From Sphingomonas panacisoli (GTDB lineage Bacteria; Pseudomonadota; Alphaproteobacteria; Sphingomonadales; Sphingomonadaceae): a DNA stretch of 64,000 nucleotides. How positions within the stretch are numbered: the first letter of the stretch is position 1; every line of letters starts with the position of its first letter. A program made the translations under genes and the position numbers. The notes under the pieces are model-generated. The model ran no database searches, was not told the origin of the DNA, and saw only the letters and a program-made list of their open reading frames with translations. Shown here one piece after another: positions 34,846 through 43,947 of this stretch. The DNA is taken from positions 310,001-374,000 of the forward strand of contig NZ_CP042306.1 in assembly GCF_007859635.1 (NCBI RefSeq), written 5' to 3'.

Positions 34846-35582
34846 GCCTCGACACGGTTACGCTCGATCTCGGGCGCCGCCGCGTGCTCGACGCGGTGTC
34901 GGTCGGTCTGCAGCCCGGGCGCGTCACGGTGATCCTCGGCCCGAACGGCGCCGGCAAGACCAGCCTGTTGCGCATCGCCGCCGCATTGGTGCCGCCGAGC
35001 GCCGGGTCGGTCGCGATCGACGGCAGCGACTTGTCGGCGATGCCCCGCGACGTTCGTGCGCGGACGATCGGCTATCTGCCGCAAGCCGGCGACGTCGCCT
35101 GGAACATGGTCGCGCGCGATGTGATCGCGCTGGGCCGGCTGCCGTACCGTGATGCGAGAGACGACTCCGCCATCGCCGCTGCCTTCGCCGCGACCGATAC
35201 CGAACCTCTCGCGCACCGCCGGATCGGCGAATTGTCGGGCGGCGAGCGCGCGCGCGTGCTGCTGGCGCGCGTGCTGGCGGGCAAGCCGCGCTGGCTGCTC
35301 GCCGACGAGCCGCTCGCCAGCCTCGACCCCGCACACCAGCTCGATTTGCTCGATCGCCTGCGCGAGCAGGCAGCGGCGGGGACCGGTGTGATCGTCGTGC
35401 TCCACGACCTCGCTCAGGCCGCGCGGGTCGCCGACGACGCGATCCTGATGGCGGAGGGACGGGTCGTCGCCGCGGGCGCGGCGGCCGATGTGGTGACGCC
35501 CGATAGTCTCGGTGCGCTCTTCGGCGTGCGGCTGGCGACGCTGCCGGGCCAGGCGATCGGCATACCCGTCGAGCGGCTCTGA
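34836..35582 (+). CDS. btuD: B12 ABC transporter ATP-binding protein, BtuD-like
   Basis: 248 residues from ATG 34836, ten bases inside btuC. Walker A GPNGAGKTS, Q-loop LPQAGDVAW, ABC signature LSGGERARVLLAR, Walker B WLLADEPLASLD and the switch His VVLHDL are all intact. It powers the BtuC channel. Overlapping starts and stops through btuB-F-C-D show one polycistronic mRNA controlled by the upstream riboswitch. Confidence 0.93.
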   Translation: MALSLDTVTLDLGRRRVLDAVSVGLQPGRVTVILGPNGAGKTSLLRIAAALVPPSAGSVAIDGSDLSAMPRDVRARTIGYLPQAGDVAWNMVARDVIALGRLPYRDARDDSAIAAAFAATDTEPLAHRRIGELSGGERARVLLARVLAGKPRWLLADEPLASLDPAHQLDLLDRLREQAAAGTGVIVVLHDLAQAARVADDAILMAEGRVVAAGAAADVVTPDSLGALFGVRLATLPGQAIGIPVERL

Positions 35583-35664
35583 CCCCCGCAAAGCGCTTGT
35601 ACCGCGCGTAATTTAATTACAGAGCATGGCCAAAGCCGGCCCCCTCCACCGGCAGGAGAGTCAC

Positions 35665-37161
35665 ATGCGCATCATCGATCATCATATTGTGGGCCATCAG
35701 GGTGGCGCGGGCGGCCGGACGGGCGATGTGTTCGACCCCAATACCGGCAAGGTGCAGGCGTCGGTGACGCTCGGCACGCAGGCCGATCTCGACCGCGCCA
35801 TCGCCGCCGCGCAGGCTGCGCAGCCGGCTTGGGCGGCGACCAACCCGCAGCGGCGCGCGCGCGTGATGTTCGAGTTCAAGCGCCTGGTCGAAGCCAATAT
35901 GGACGAGCTCGCGACCTTGCTCGCCTCCGAGCATGGCAAGGTCGTCGCCGACGCGCGCGGCGACGTGCAACGTGGGCTCGATGTGATCGAGTTCGCGTGC
36001 GGCATCCCGCACGTATTGAAGGGTGAATATACGCAAGGTGCCGGCCCCGGAATCGACGTCTATTCAATGCGCCAGCCGCTCGGCATCGGTGCGGGCATCA
36101 CGCCGTTCAACTTTCCCGCGATGATTCCGATGTGGATGTTCGGTGTAGCGATCGCGGTGGGTAACGCGTTCATCCTCAAGCCGTCGGAGCGCGATCCGAG
36201 CGTGCCGGTACGCCTTGCCGAGCTGATGCTCGAAGCGGGGGCGCCTGAAGGCATCCTGCAGGTCGTCCATGGCGACAAGGAAATGGTCGACGCGATCCTC
36301 GACCATCCGGCGATCGCCGCGGTCAGCTTCGTCGGCTCGAGCGACATCGCGCACTATGTCTATCGACGCGGTGTCGACGCCGGAAAGCGCGTTCAGGCGA
36401 TGGGCGGCGCGAAGAACCATGGCATCGTGATGCCCGACGCCGATCTCGATCAAGTCGTCGCCGATCTGTCGGGCGCCGCGTTCGGCTCGGCCGGCGAGCG
36501 CTGTATGGCCCTCCCCGTCGTCGTGCCGGTCGGCGACAAGACCGCCGACGCTTTGCGCAAGAAGCTGATCCCGGCGATCGATGCATTGCGGGTCGGTGTG
36601 AGCACCGATGCCGAAGCGCATTACGGCCCGGTCGTGAACGCCGCGCACAAGCAGCGCGTCGAGAACTGGATCCAGACCGGGATCGACGAAGGCGCTGAGC
36701 TCGTCGTCGACGGCCGCGGCTTCAAGCTCCAGGGTCACGAGGAAGGTTTCTTCATCGGCCCATCGCTGTTTGATCGCGTCACCACCGACATGCAGTCGTA
36801 CAAGGAGGAGATTTTCGGACCCGTCCTCCAGATCGTCCGCGCCAAGGATTTCGAGGAGGCGGTGCGGCTGCCCAGCGACCACCAATACGGCAACGGCGTC
36901 GCGATCTTCACCCGCAACGGCCACGCCGCGCGCGAGTTCGCGGCGCGCGTCAATGTCGGCATGGTCGGCATCAACGTGCCGATCCCGGTGCCGGTCGCGT
37001 ATCATACGTTCGGCGGCTGGAAGCGCAGCGCGTTCGGCGACACCAACCAGCACGGTATGGAAGGCGTGAAGTTCTGGACCAAGGTCAAGACGATCACCCA
37101 GCGCTGGCCCGATGGATCGCCCGACGGCGGCAACGCGTTTGTCATCCCGACGATGGGATAA
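35665..37161 (+). CDS. mmsA: CoA-acylating methylmalonate-semialdehyde dehydrogenase
   Basis: 498 residues from ATG 35665, which has CAGGAGAG upstream; an in-frame ATG at 35626 has none. The aldehyde dehydrogenase fold shows TPFNFPAMIPMWMF, FVGSSDIAHYVY, the catalytic Cys in GSAGERCMALP and NVGMVGINVPIPVP, all diagnostic for MmsA. It converts (methyl)malonate semialdehyde to propionyl-/acetyl-CoA in valine and inositol breakdown. It leads a run of branched-chain catabolic genes that ends in mmsB. Confidence 0.96.
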   Translation: MRIIDHHIVGHQGGAGGRTGDVFDPNTGKVQASVTLGTQADLDRAIAAAQAAQPAWAATNPQRRARVMFEFKRLVEANMDELATLLASEHGKVVADARGDVQRGLDVIEFACGIPHVLKGEYTQGAGPGIDVYSMRQPLGIGAGITPFNFPAMIPMWMFGVAIAVGNAFILKPSERDPSVPVRLAELMLEAGAPEGILQVVHGDKEMVDAILDHPAIAAVSFVGSSDIAHYVYRRGVDAGKRVQAMGGAKNHGIVMPDADLDQVVADLSGAAFGSAGERCMALPVVVPVGDKTADALRKKLIPAIDALRVGVSTDAEAHYGPVVNAAHKQRVENWIQTGIDEGAELVVDGRGFKLQGHEEGFFIGPSLFDRVTTDMQSYKEEIFGPVLQIVRAKDFEEAVRLPSDHQYGNGVAIFTRNGHAAREFAARVNVGMVGINVPIPVPVAYHTFGGWKRSAFGDTNQHGMEGVKFWTKVKTITQRWPDGSPDGGNAFVIPTMG

Positions 37162-37234
37162 ATCGTTCCTTTGCCGTTATGGCCTTGGCCCGTCCGCTTC
37201 TTTAAGACGGGGCCGACAGATCGGGAGAATGACC

Positions 37235-37438
37235 ATGAAGAAACTCCTCATCCTTGCCGCGGGTGCGCTGGCGATCGCCGGATGCCACAAGAACGACGCG
37301 CCTGCCGCGCCGGCGAACGACAATGCGGCGAACATCACGGCGCTGGACGAAGGCAATCTGACCGAGGACGCCAACATCACCGACGTACCCGCCGATGATG
37401 GCGATGCGCCGGCGGACGTAGAGACCAACCGGAAATGA
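37235..37438 (+). CDS. Small acidic lipoprotein
   Basis: 67 residues. ATG 37235 is preferred over ATG 37229, as GGGAGA then has normal spacing. It has a lipoprotein signal (MKKLLILAAGALAIAGC, lipobox IAGC) and a mature part rich in Asn, Asp, Ala and Glu with few hydrophobic residues, so it is probably disordered and anchored to a membrane. Its stop overlaps the acyl-CoA dehydrogenase start (ATGA). Why it is in a valine-degradation operon is unclear. Confidence 0.75.
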   Translation: MKKLLILAAGALAIAGCHKNDAPAAPANDNAANITALDEGNLTEDANITDVPADDGDAPADVETNRK

Positions 37439-38580
37439 CCAACCAGTTCGACCTGACCGACGACCAGCGCGAGATCCAGGACCTCGCGCGCAAATTCACC
37501 GCGGACCGCATCACGCCGTTCGCGGGCGAGTGGGACGAGCAGTCGCACTATCCGGTCGATGTGTGGAAGGCGGTCGGCGAGCTCGGCTTTGGCGCGATCT
37601 ACGTGTCGGAGGAATCGGGCGGGATCGGGCTCGGGCGGCTGGAAGCAGCGCTGATCATGGAGGCGATGGCCTATGGCTGCCCCGCGACCAGCGCGTACAT
37701 TTCGATCCACAACATGGCGACATGGATGATCGACCGCTTCGGCGGACAGGAGATCAAGGACCGCTTCCTTCCCGACCTGGTCAGCATGGACAAGATCGCG
37801 AGTTATTGCCTGACCGAGCCGGGATCGGGCTCCGACGCCGCGGCGCTCAAGACCAGCGCGCGGCTCGACGGCGATCATTACGTGCTCAATGGCACCAAGC
37901 AGTTCATCTCCGGCGCGGGCTATAACGACATCTATGTCTGCATGGTCCGCACGTCGGAGGAAAAGTCGAAGGGCATTTCCTGTCTGGTGATCGAAAAGGG
38001 CACGCCGGGCCTGTCGTTCGGCGCGCCGGAAAAGAAGCTCGGCTGGAATGCGTCGCCGACCGCGCAGGTGATCTTCGAGGATTGCCGCGTGCCCGTCGAG
38101 AACCGCGTCGGCGCGGAGGGTGACGGGTTCCGCTTCGCGATGGCCGGGCTCGACGGCGGGCGGTTGAACATCGGCGCGTGCTCGCTGGGCGGGGCGCAGC
38201 GCTGCCTCGACGAGGCGGTCAAGTACACCAAGGAACGCCAGCAGTTCGGCACGCCGGTGTCCGATTTCCAGAACACGCAGTTCATGCTCGCCGATATGGC
38301 GACCGACCTCGAGGCGTCGCGCGCGCTGCTCTACATGGCGGCAGCGAAGGTGACCGCGAACGCGCCCGACAAGTCGCGCTTTTCGGCGATGGCGAAGCGG
38401 CTGGCGACCGATAACGGCTCGTCGATCGTCGATCGCGCGCTGCAACTCCATGGCGGCTACGGCTATCTGCGCGACTATCCGATCGAGCGCTTCTGGCGCG
38501 ACTTGCGCGTCCATTCGATCCTGGAAGGCACCAACCAAGTGATGCGGATGATCGTCGGCCGGGACCTGACGCGCCAGTGA
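37435..38580 (+). CDS. Acyl-CoA dehydrogenase, probably isobutyryl-CoA dehydrogenase
   Basis: 381 residues. Motifs: YCLTEPGSGSDAAAL (FAD/substrate), FISGAGYNDIYVCM, and at the C-terminus LQLHGGYGYLRDYPIERFWRDLRVHSILEGTNQVMR, shown here only as a description of the GGYGYL and EGTNQ signatures. It oxidises short branched acyl-CoA and passes electrons to ETF. The position between mmsA and two crotonase-fold genes points to isobutyryl-CoA in valine breakdown. It overlaps both neighbours by four bases (ATGA, GTGA). Confidence 0.93.
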   Translation: MTNQFDLTDDQREIQDLARKFTADRITPFAGEWDEQSHYPVDVWKAVGELGFGAIYVSEESGGIGLGRLEAALIMEAMAYGCPATSAYISIHNMATWMIDRFGGQEIKDRFLPDLVSMDKIASYCLTEPGSGSDAAALKTSARLDGDHYVLNGTKQFISGAGYNDIYVCMVRTSEEKSKGISCLVIEKGTPGLSFGAPEKKLGWNASPTAQVIFEDCRVPVENRVGAEGDGFRFAMAGLDGGRLNIGACSLGGAQRCLDEAVKYTKERQQFGTPVSDFQNTQFMLADMATDLEASRALLYMAAAKVTANAPDKSRFSAMAKRLATDNGSSIVDRALQLHGGYGYLRDYPIERFWRDLRVHSILEGTNQVMRMIVGRDLTRQ

Positions 38581-40304
38581 CCGATCAATCCCCTGCCGCG
38601 CTTTGGCAAGATGCGCTGGCCAACATCACCAATGCCATGACGCAGGCCGCGCGCACGCCGATGAAGTCGGAAGCGACGCGGCCGTACGATCCGCTCGCGC
38701 TGATGCAGACGATGTCCGACTTCGCGGTGGGGCTTGGCCGCAATCCACAGCAATTGCTCGAGGTGCAATTGCAGGCGGCGCACGAATGGGGCGACTTCTG
38801 GTCGCGCGCCTTCCTGTCCAAGACCGATGCCGAAAAACCGCGCGACCGCCGCTTCGCGTCGCCCGAATGGCAGGACAATCCGTATTACCGTACGATCCGC
38901 GACGCCTATCTGCTCGCCTCGAAGCAGATTCGCTCGGTCGCGCAAGTGGCGGAAAAGGGTGATACGCCGAATGCGGCGATGATCGATTTCCTGGTCGATC
39001 AATATCTCAACGCGATCGCCCCGACCAACTTCGCGATGACCAACCCGGACGTCGTCAAGCGTACCGTCGAGACCGGCGGCGCCAATCTTGCCCAGGGCTT
39101 CGCGCACCTGATCGAGGATGTCGCGGAAGGAAAGAGGATCGTTCGCCGCCGCACCGCCGACGCATTCGAAAAGGGCAAGACGATCGCCGCGACGCCGGGC
39201 AGCGTCGTGTTCCAGAACCATTTGTTCCAGCTGATCCAATACGATCCCACGACCAAGGACGTAGCGGCCGACCCGCTGCTCTACGTGCCGCCGCTGGTGA
39301 ATAAATTCTACATGATCGACCTCCAGCCCAAATCGAGCCTGGTGAAGTGGCTGGTCGATCAGGGACGGACGGTGTTCGTCATCTCGTGGATCAATCCCGA
39401 CGAGCGCCACCGCGACTGCGGCGTCGAACAATATGTCCTCGACGGCATCGTCGAGGCAATCGGCCAGGCGCGCGCCAAATCGGGCGCGGACAAGGTCGAC
39501 CTGTTCAGCTTCTGCCTTGGCGGGACGCTGGTATCGGTCGTGCTTGCATGGTTGCAGGCGAAAGGCCGCGCGGGCGAGGTCAACACCGCGACCCTGATCG
39601 GCAGCATGGTCGATTTCGCCGACATGCGCGACTGGGCGGCGTTCGTCCATGAAGCGCATCTCGACGCGCTCGAAGGCCATCTCGAGCGCCAGGGGTTTAT
39701 CGATTCGACCGAGTTGCAGCAGCTCTTCGCCGCGGTGCGATCGAACGACCTGATCTGGTCGTCGGTGATCAACCATTACCTGCTCGACAAGGCCGCGCCG
39801 CCCAGCGACCTGCTCTATTGGTTCGAGGACGGCGCGCGTATCCCGCACGCTTTCCTCAAGAGCTACAATCGCGGGCTGCTGGCGAACAACGCGCTCAAGG
39901 AAAAGACCGGGTTCGCCGTCGGCGGGGTCGAGATCGACCTTGCATCGGTCAAGACGCCGATCTTCCTGATCGCGCTTAAGGACGACCACGTCTCGGCCTG
40001 GAGCGCGGTGTATGATGGCGGCAAATTGTTCGGCGGGCCGGTGACGTTCGTGCTCGGCGGATCGGGTCACAATGCCGGCGTCATCAACCCGCCCGCCGCG
40101 AACAAGCACGGCTTCTGGACCAGCGATGCCAAGCCCGGCACGGCGCAAGAATGGCTGGCGGGTGCGACCCGTAACGAAGGCTCGTGGTGGCCAAGTTGGA
40201 ACGCATGGCTGGCCGAACACGGATCGGGCAAGCGCGTTCCAGGCCGCATGCCTGCCGACGCGATCGAGCCGGCGCCGGGATCCTACGTTTCCATCACGCA
40301 CTAA
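38577..40304 (+). CDS. phaC: Class I poly(3-hydroxyalkanoate) synthase
   Basis: 575 residues from a GTG that overlaps the dehydrogenase stop. PhaC polymerises 3-hydroxyacyl-CoA into PHA granules. The lipase-like box FSFCLGGTLV has the catalytic Cys (C313); the Asp is in LKDDHVSAW (about 469) and the His in GSGHNAGV (about 497). PhaC_N sequence such as NPQQLLEVQLQAA is at the N-terminus. It is inserted in a branched-chain catabolic operon, while phaA and phaR are 9 kb away, so polymer synthesis may draw on monomers from amino-acid breakdown. Confidence 0.95.
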   Translation: MTDQSPAALWQDALANITNAMTQAARTPMKSEATRPYDPLALMQTMSDFAVGLGRNPQQLLEVQLQAAHEWGDFWSRAFLSKTDAEKPRDRRFASPEWQDNPYYRTIRDAYLLASKQIRSVAQVAEKGDTPNAAMIDFLVDQYLNAIAPTNFAMTNPDVVKRTVETGGANLAQGFAHLIEDVAEGKRIVRRRTADAFEKGKTIAATPGSVVFQNHLFQLIQYDPTTKDVAADPLLYVPPLVNKFYMIDLQPKSSLVKWLVDQGRTVFVISWINPDERHRDCGVEQYVLDGIVEAIGQARAKSGADKVDLFSFCLGGTLVSVVLAWLQAKGRAGEVNTATLIGSMVDFADMRDWAAFVHEAHLDALEGHLERQGFIDSTELQQLFAAVRSNDLIWSSVINHYLLDKAAPPSDLLYWFEDGARIPHAFLKSYNRGLLANNALKEKTGFAVGGVEIDLASVKTPIFLIALKDDHVSAWSAVYDGGKLFGGPVTFVLGGSGHNAGVINPPAANKHGFWTSDAKPGTAQEWLAGATRNEGSWWPSWNAWLAEHGSGKRVPGRMPADAIEPAPGSYVSITH

Positions 40305-40314
40305 GGGGCTTTGC

Positions 40315-41382
40315 GTGAACCTGATGACGACCGACGACGTCCGTACCTATGTCGACCAGTGCGCCGGGCGGCTGCGGCTGAACCGGCCCAAGGCGCTGCA
40401 TTCGCTCAACCTCGACATGGTCCAGGCGATGACGCGCGCGCTGCTCGATTGGCGCAGCGACCCCGACGTGCGGATCGTGCTGATCGATCATGCCGAGGGC
40501 CGCGGTTTCTGTGCGGGCGGGGACGTGGTGGCGATCGCACATGACGTGCCGCAGGGCGCGAGCGTGGGACAGCAATTCTTCTTCCACGAATATCGCCTCA
40601 ATCACCTCATGTACACGTACCCGAAGCCGGGCGTGGCGTTCATGGACGGGGTGACGATGGGCGGGGGCGTCGGGATTTCGTGCCCGTGCCGCTATCGCGT
40701 CGCGACCGAGCGGACACTGTTCGCGATGCCGGAGACGACGATTGGTCTGTTCCCTGACGTGGGCGGCGGGCGATATTTGTCGCGGTTGCGGGGGCGGAGT
40801 GCGCAGTATCTGGCGCTGACCGGCGCGCGGCTCGACGGGGCGGATTGCGTCGCGATGGGCCTGGCGAATTTCTACCTGCCGTCGGAAGCGCTGGACCAGG
40901 TGAAGGCGCAGATTTGCGCGACGCCCGAGAAGACCGAGTCGATCCTCGCCGGTGCCGCGGTCACCCCGCCGCCCGCGAAGATCGTCGCGCAACTCCCCGA
41001 TATCGACCGCCTGTTCGCATCGGACGATTTCGAGACGATCCTGCGCGACCTCGAGACCGATGGCGGCGAATGGGCGACCAGACAGTTGGAAACACTTGCT
41101 CAACGCTCACCCACGTCATGCAAGGTTTCGCTCAAGATGCTGGTCGAAAGCCCGCGCCATCTGCATTTCGTCGACGAGATGCGGATGGAGTTCGCGATCA
41201 TGATCCGCATGTACCAGGCGCCCGATTTCGCCGAGGGCGTCCGCGCGCTGCTGATTGACAAGACGGGCAATCCGCGCTGGACCCCCGCGACCCCATCGGA
41301 AGTTACCGACGCGATGGTCGATGCCTATTTCCAGCCGCTCCCCGCCGACCAGGCGTGGACCCCGCTGCCCCCGAAGGAGTGA
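40315..41382 (+). CDS. 3-hydroxyisobutyryl-CoA hydrolase-type enoyl-CoA hydratase/isomerase
   Basis: 355 residues from GTG 40315, with AAGGGG six bases upstream; ATG 40325 lacks an equal site. The crotonase fold shows [15 protein letters not shown], the oxyanion-hole part [13 protein letters not shown] and [17 protein letters not shown] with the catalytic Glu region [13 protein letters not shown]. Length above 340 residues and these features place it with HIBCH, which frees 3-hydroxyisobutyrate for mmsB. An isomerase/hydratase role cannot be excluded. Confidence 0.88.
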   Translation: MNLMTTDDVRTYVDQCAGRLRLNRPKALHSLNLDMVQAMTRALLDWRSDPDVRIVLIDHAEGRGFCAGGDVVAIAHDVPQGASVGQQFFFHEYRLNHLMYTYPKPGVAFMDGVTMGGGVGISCPCRYRVATERTLFAMPETTIGLFPDVGGGRYLSRLRGRSAQYLALTGARLDGADCVAMGLANFYLPSEALDQVKAQICATPEKTESILAGAAVTPPPAKIVAQLPDIDRLFASDDFETILRDLETDGGEWATRQLETLAQRSPTSCKVSLKMLVESPRHLHFVDEMRMEFAIMIRMYQAPDFAEGVRALLIDKTGNPRWTPATPSEVTDAMVDAYFQPLPADQAWTPLPPKE

Positions 41383-41386
41383 TGTG

Positions 41387-42166
41387 ATGGCGACCTACGA
41401 AACCCTGCTGGTCGAACGGCGCGAGGGCGGCGTGACGCTGATCACGCTCAACCGCCCGCAGGCACTCAACGCGCTCAACAATCAGGTCCTCGGCGAACTC
41501 GTCGCGGCCGCCCAGGCGTTCGATGCCGACCCGTCGCAGGGCTGCGCGGTGCTGACCGGGAGCGAGAAGGCCTTCGCGGCGGGGGCCGACATCAAGGAGA
41601 TGCAGCCGCAATCGTTCGGCGACATGTACGGCGACAATTACTTCGCCGGGTGGGAGATGTTTACGCGCACGCGCAAGCCCGTGATCGCGGCGGTCGCCGG
41701 GTTCGCGCTGGGCGGCGGGTGCGAGCTGGCGATGATGTGCGACTTCATCCTCGCCGCCGACACCGCGAAGTTCGGCCAGCCCGAGATCAAGCTCGGCGTT
41801 GCGCCGGGAATGGGCGGATCGCAGCGGCTGACCCGCGCGGTCGGCAAGGCGAAGGCGATGGAGATGTGCCTGACCGGCCGCTTCATGGACGCGGCAGAAG
41901 CCGAGCGCGCCGGCCTGGTCTCACGCGTCATCCCGGCCGCCGAATTGGTCGACGAAGCGATCAAGGTCGCCACCCAGATCGCCGGCATGGCGCCGCTCGC
42001 GGTCAAGGCGAACAAGGAAATGGTCAACGCCGCGTTCGAGACGATGCTGGGGCAAGGGGTGCAGTTCGAGAGAAGGCTTTTCCACGGGTTATTTGGCACC
42101 GAAGACCAGAAGGAAGGCATGACCGCGTTCGTCGAGAAGCGTCAGGGGACGTGGAAGGGCAAATAA
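41387..42166 (+). CDS. Enoyl-CoA hydratase
   Basis: 259 residues from ATG 41387, with AAGGAG upstream. Short-chain crotonase features: [16 protein letters not shown], the oxyanion region [13 protein letters not shown], and the two catalytic Glu in [13 protein letters not shown] and [15 protein letters not shown]. It hydrates methacrylyl-CoA and related short enoyl-CoAs in the valine pathway, giving the 3-hydroxyisobutyryl-CoA used by the preceding gene product. Confidence 0.94.
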   Translation: MATYETLLVERREGGVTLITLNRPQALNALNNQVLGELVAAAQAFDADPSQGCAVLTGSEKAFAAGADIKEMQPQSFGDMYGDNYFAGWEMFTRTRKPVIAAVAGFALGGGCELAMMCDFILAADTAKFGQPEIKLGVAPGMGGSQRLTRAVGKAKAMEMCLTGRFMDAAEAERAGLVSRVIPAAELVDEAIKVATQIAGMAPLAVKANKEMVNAAFETMLGQGVQFERRLFHGLFGTEDQKEGMTAFVEKRQGTWKGK

Positions 42167-42167
42167 G

Positions 42168-42437
42168 GTGGGGACTGGGATTCTCGTTGGCTGCTGCACG
42201 TTATTGGGTAGTTTGGTCGCCATGTTTTTCGCCTGCAGCGGGCGTCGGCGGATCCTCGCAGGGTTTGTTGGCGGGCTAGTTACCGTGTTGGTTGTTGCTC
42301 AATTATGGCTTCTGCCGGTTGCAATCGGCGATCCCTATTTTTTCGAAGCGCAGCTCCGCCTTGCCGTCATCGCTAGTCTGCCAGTTTTGACCTTCGCGTT
42401 TCTGGGCGCTTTCGTTCGTAAGAAAATAGCCGTTTGA
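42168..42437 (+). CDS. Small integral membrane protein of unknown function
   Basis: 89 residues from GTG 42168, directly after the hydratase stop. Three hydrophobic spans (about residues 3-22, 29-48 and 64-82) and a KK-containing basic end. The DNA is clearly less GC-rich than both neighbours. I do not recognise a family. It interrupts the otherwise coherent ech-mmsB order and may be a late insertion; an internal ATG at 42222 is an alternative start. Confidence 0.55.
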   Translation: MGTGILVGCCTLLGSLVAMFFACSGRRRILAGFVGGLVTVLVVAQLWLLPVAIGDPYFFEAQLRLAVIASLPVLTFAFLGAFVRKKIAV

Positions 42438-42448
42438 AAGGTAAGTTG

Positions 42449-43333
42449 ATGGCACGCGTCGCATTCGTCGGGCTGGGCAATATGGGCGGCGGGATGGCCG
42501 CAAACCTGGCGAAGAACGGCCATGACGTCCGCGCGTTCGACTTGTCGGCGGAGGCGCTCGACAAGGCGAAGGCGGCCGGCTGCCTGCCCGTCGGATCCGC
42601 GGCGGAGGCGTGCGACGGCGCCGAAGCCGTGGTGACGATGCTGCCCGCGGGCAAGCATGTAGAGGGCGTGTATACCGACAGCGTGTTCGGTGCCGCGCCC
42701 GCGTCGGCGATCCTGATGGACTGTTCGACGATCGACGTCGCCACCGCCAAGCGCGTCGGCGAGGCGGCGCTGGCCAAGGGTCTGACGATGGTCGATGCTC
42801 CCGTGTCGGGTGGGATCGCGGCGGCCAACGCCGGCACTTTGACCTTCATGGTCGGCGGCAGCGCAGAGGCGTTCGACCGCGCCGAACCGTTTCTGTCGGC
42901 GATGGGCAAGGCGGTGATCCACGCCGGCGCGTCGGGCGCGGGGCAGGCGGCCAAGATCTGCAACAACATGGTGCTCGGCGCGGAGATGATCGCGACGTGC
43001 GAAGCATTCCTGCTCGCCGACAAGCTCGGGCTCGATCCGCAGAAATTCTTCGATATCGCCAGTGTGTCCTCGGGCCAGAGCTGGTCGCTGACCAGCTACG
43101 CGCCATGGCCCGGTGTCGGCCCGGAAACCCCCGCCGATCGCGACTATCAGGGCGGCTTCGCGACCGCGTTGATGCTCAAGGACCTGCGCCTCGCGATGGA
43201 AGCCGCGTCGTCGGTCGGCGCCGACACGCCGATGGGGGCGAAGGCGGCGGAGATGTACCAGGCGTTCAACGACGATGGGAATGGCGGACTCGATTTCTCG
43301 GCGATCATCCGGGCATTGGGCAAGAAGGAATGA
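42449..43333 (+). CDS. mmsB: 3-hydroxyisobutyrate dehydrogenase
   Basis: 294 residues from ATG 42449 (AAAGGTAAG upstream). The NAD-binding Rossmann start VAFVGLGNMGGGMA, the substrate motif DAPVSGGIAAANAGTL with GG, and the catalytic Lys in GAGQAAKICNNM are typical of beta-hydroxyacid dehydrogenases. It makes methylmalonate semialdehyde, the substrate of MmsA at the head of the operon. The stop overlaps the next start (ATGA). Confidence 0.95.
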   Translation: MARVAFVGLGNMGGGMAANLAKNGHDVRAFDLSAEALDKAKAAGCLPVGSAAEACDGAEAVVTMLPAGKHVEGVYTDSVFGAAPASAILMDCSTIDVATAKRVGEAALAKGLTMVDAPVSGGIAAANAGTLTFMVGGSAEAFDRAEPFLSAMGKAVIHAGASGAGQAAKICNNMVLGAEMIATCEAFLLADKLGLDPQKFFDIASVSSGQSWSLTSYAPWPGVGPETPADRDYQGGFATALMLKDLRLAMEAASSVGADTPMGAKAAEMYQAFNDDGNGGLDFSAIIRALGKKE

Positions 43334-43782
43334 GCGTCGCGTTTCGCCGCGAGTCCGACGAGGAACATAAGGAACCGCGCTTCGAACTGCCGATCCCGGC
43401 CGGCCCGAACCTCGTCACCGAAAACGGCCCGACGCTGATCGCCGCACGCATCGCCGAATTGGAAGCCGAGCAGGCCACCGCCGACGAACCGCGCCGCGAG
43501 GAAATCGCGCGCAGCCTGCGCTATTGGCACACCCGCCGCGTCACCGCGATCGTCGCCCCGCCGCCGACCGCCGACGAGATCGCGTTCGGATCGCGCGTGC
43601 GTATCCGGATGGACGGGGCGACCCGCGACCTGCGCATCGTCGGCGATGACGAGGCCGATCCGGCGGCCGGGCTAATCGCGTTCAGTGCACCGCTGGCGCG
43701 CGCGCTGATCGGGGCGATGGCGGGCGAGGAGGTCGAAATGCCGGGGCGAGATGAAGCGGTCGAGGTCGTGTCGATCCTTTAG
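43330..43782 (+). CDS. GreA/GreB-type elongation factor family protein
   Basis: 150 residues. The C-terminal half has the GreA/GreB fold: IAFGSRVRIRMDG, LRIVGDDEADPAAGLIAFSAPLA with the S-P-L-A signature, and ALIGAMAGEEVEMP. The N-terminal part is charged (ESDEEHKEP) and carries one helical segment rather than the full Gre coiled coil. So it is a Gre-like RNA polymerase secondary-channel factor or Rnk-like regulator, not a canonical cleavage factor. Translationally coupled to mmsB. Confidence 0.78.
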   Translation: MSVAFRRESDEEHKEPRFELPIPAGPNLVTENGPTLIAARIAELEAEQATADEPRREEIARSLRYWHTRRVTAIVAPPPTADEIAFGSRVRIRMDGATRDLRIVGDDEADPAAGLIAFSAPLARALIGAMAGEEVEMPGRDEAVEVVSIL

Positions 43783-43907
43783 ATCCTCCCCGGGACGGGG
43801 AGGGGGACCAGCCGTAGGCTGGTGGAGGGGGTTCGCCTCCTCGGAGGTCGCTGGTGGCCCGCCCCCTCCGTCGCCTTCGGCGCCACCTCCCCGTCCCGGG
43901 GAGGATC
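43782..43907. repeat. Long palindromic repeat, type 4
   Basis: The ends GATCCTCCCCGGGACGGG... and ...CCCGTCCCGGGGAGGATC are a perfect 22-base inverted repeat (43782-43803 and 43886-43907). Between them are sub-hairpins such as CCAGCC-GTA-GGCTGG and GGAGGGGG/CCCCCTCC. It begins within the stop codon of the preceding gene and may serve as its terminator. Non-coding. Confidence 0.8.
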
Positions 43908-43947
43908 AATTGCGGCTTGAAATGTAGGAATTTCAGGCAGACCTGAG

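Noticed and set aside
38475..40301. Minus-strand open frame of 608 codons opposite phaC
   Set aside because: Shadow of the phaC coding sequence; no family motifs.
43787..43907. Insertion sequence
   Set aside because: The palindrome is only about 126 bases with no transposase; it is listed as a repeat.
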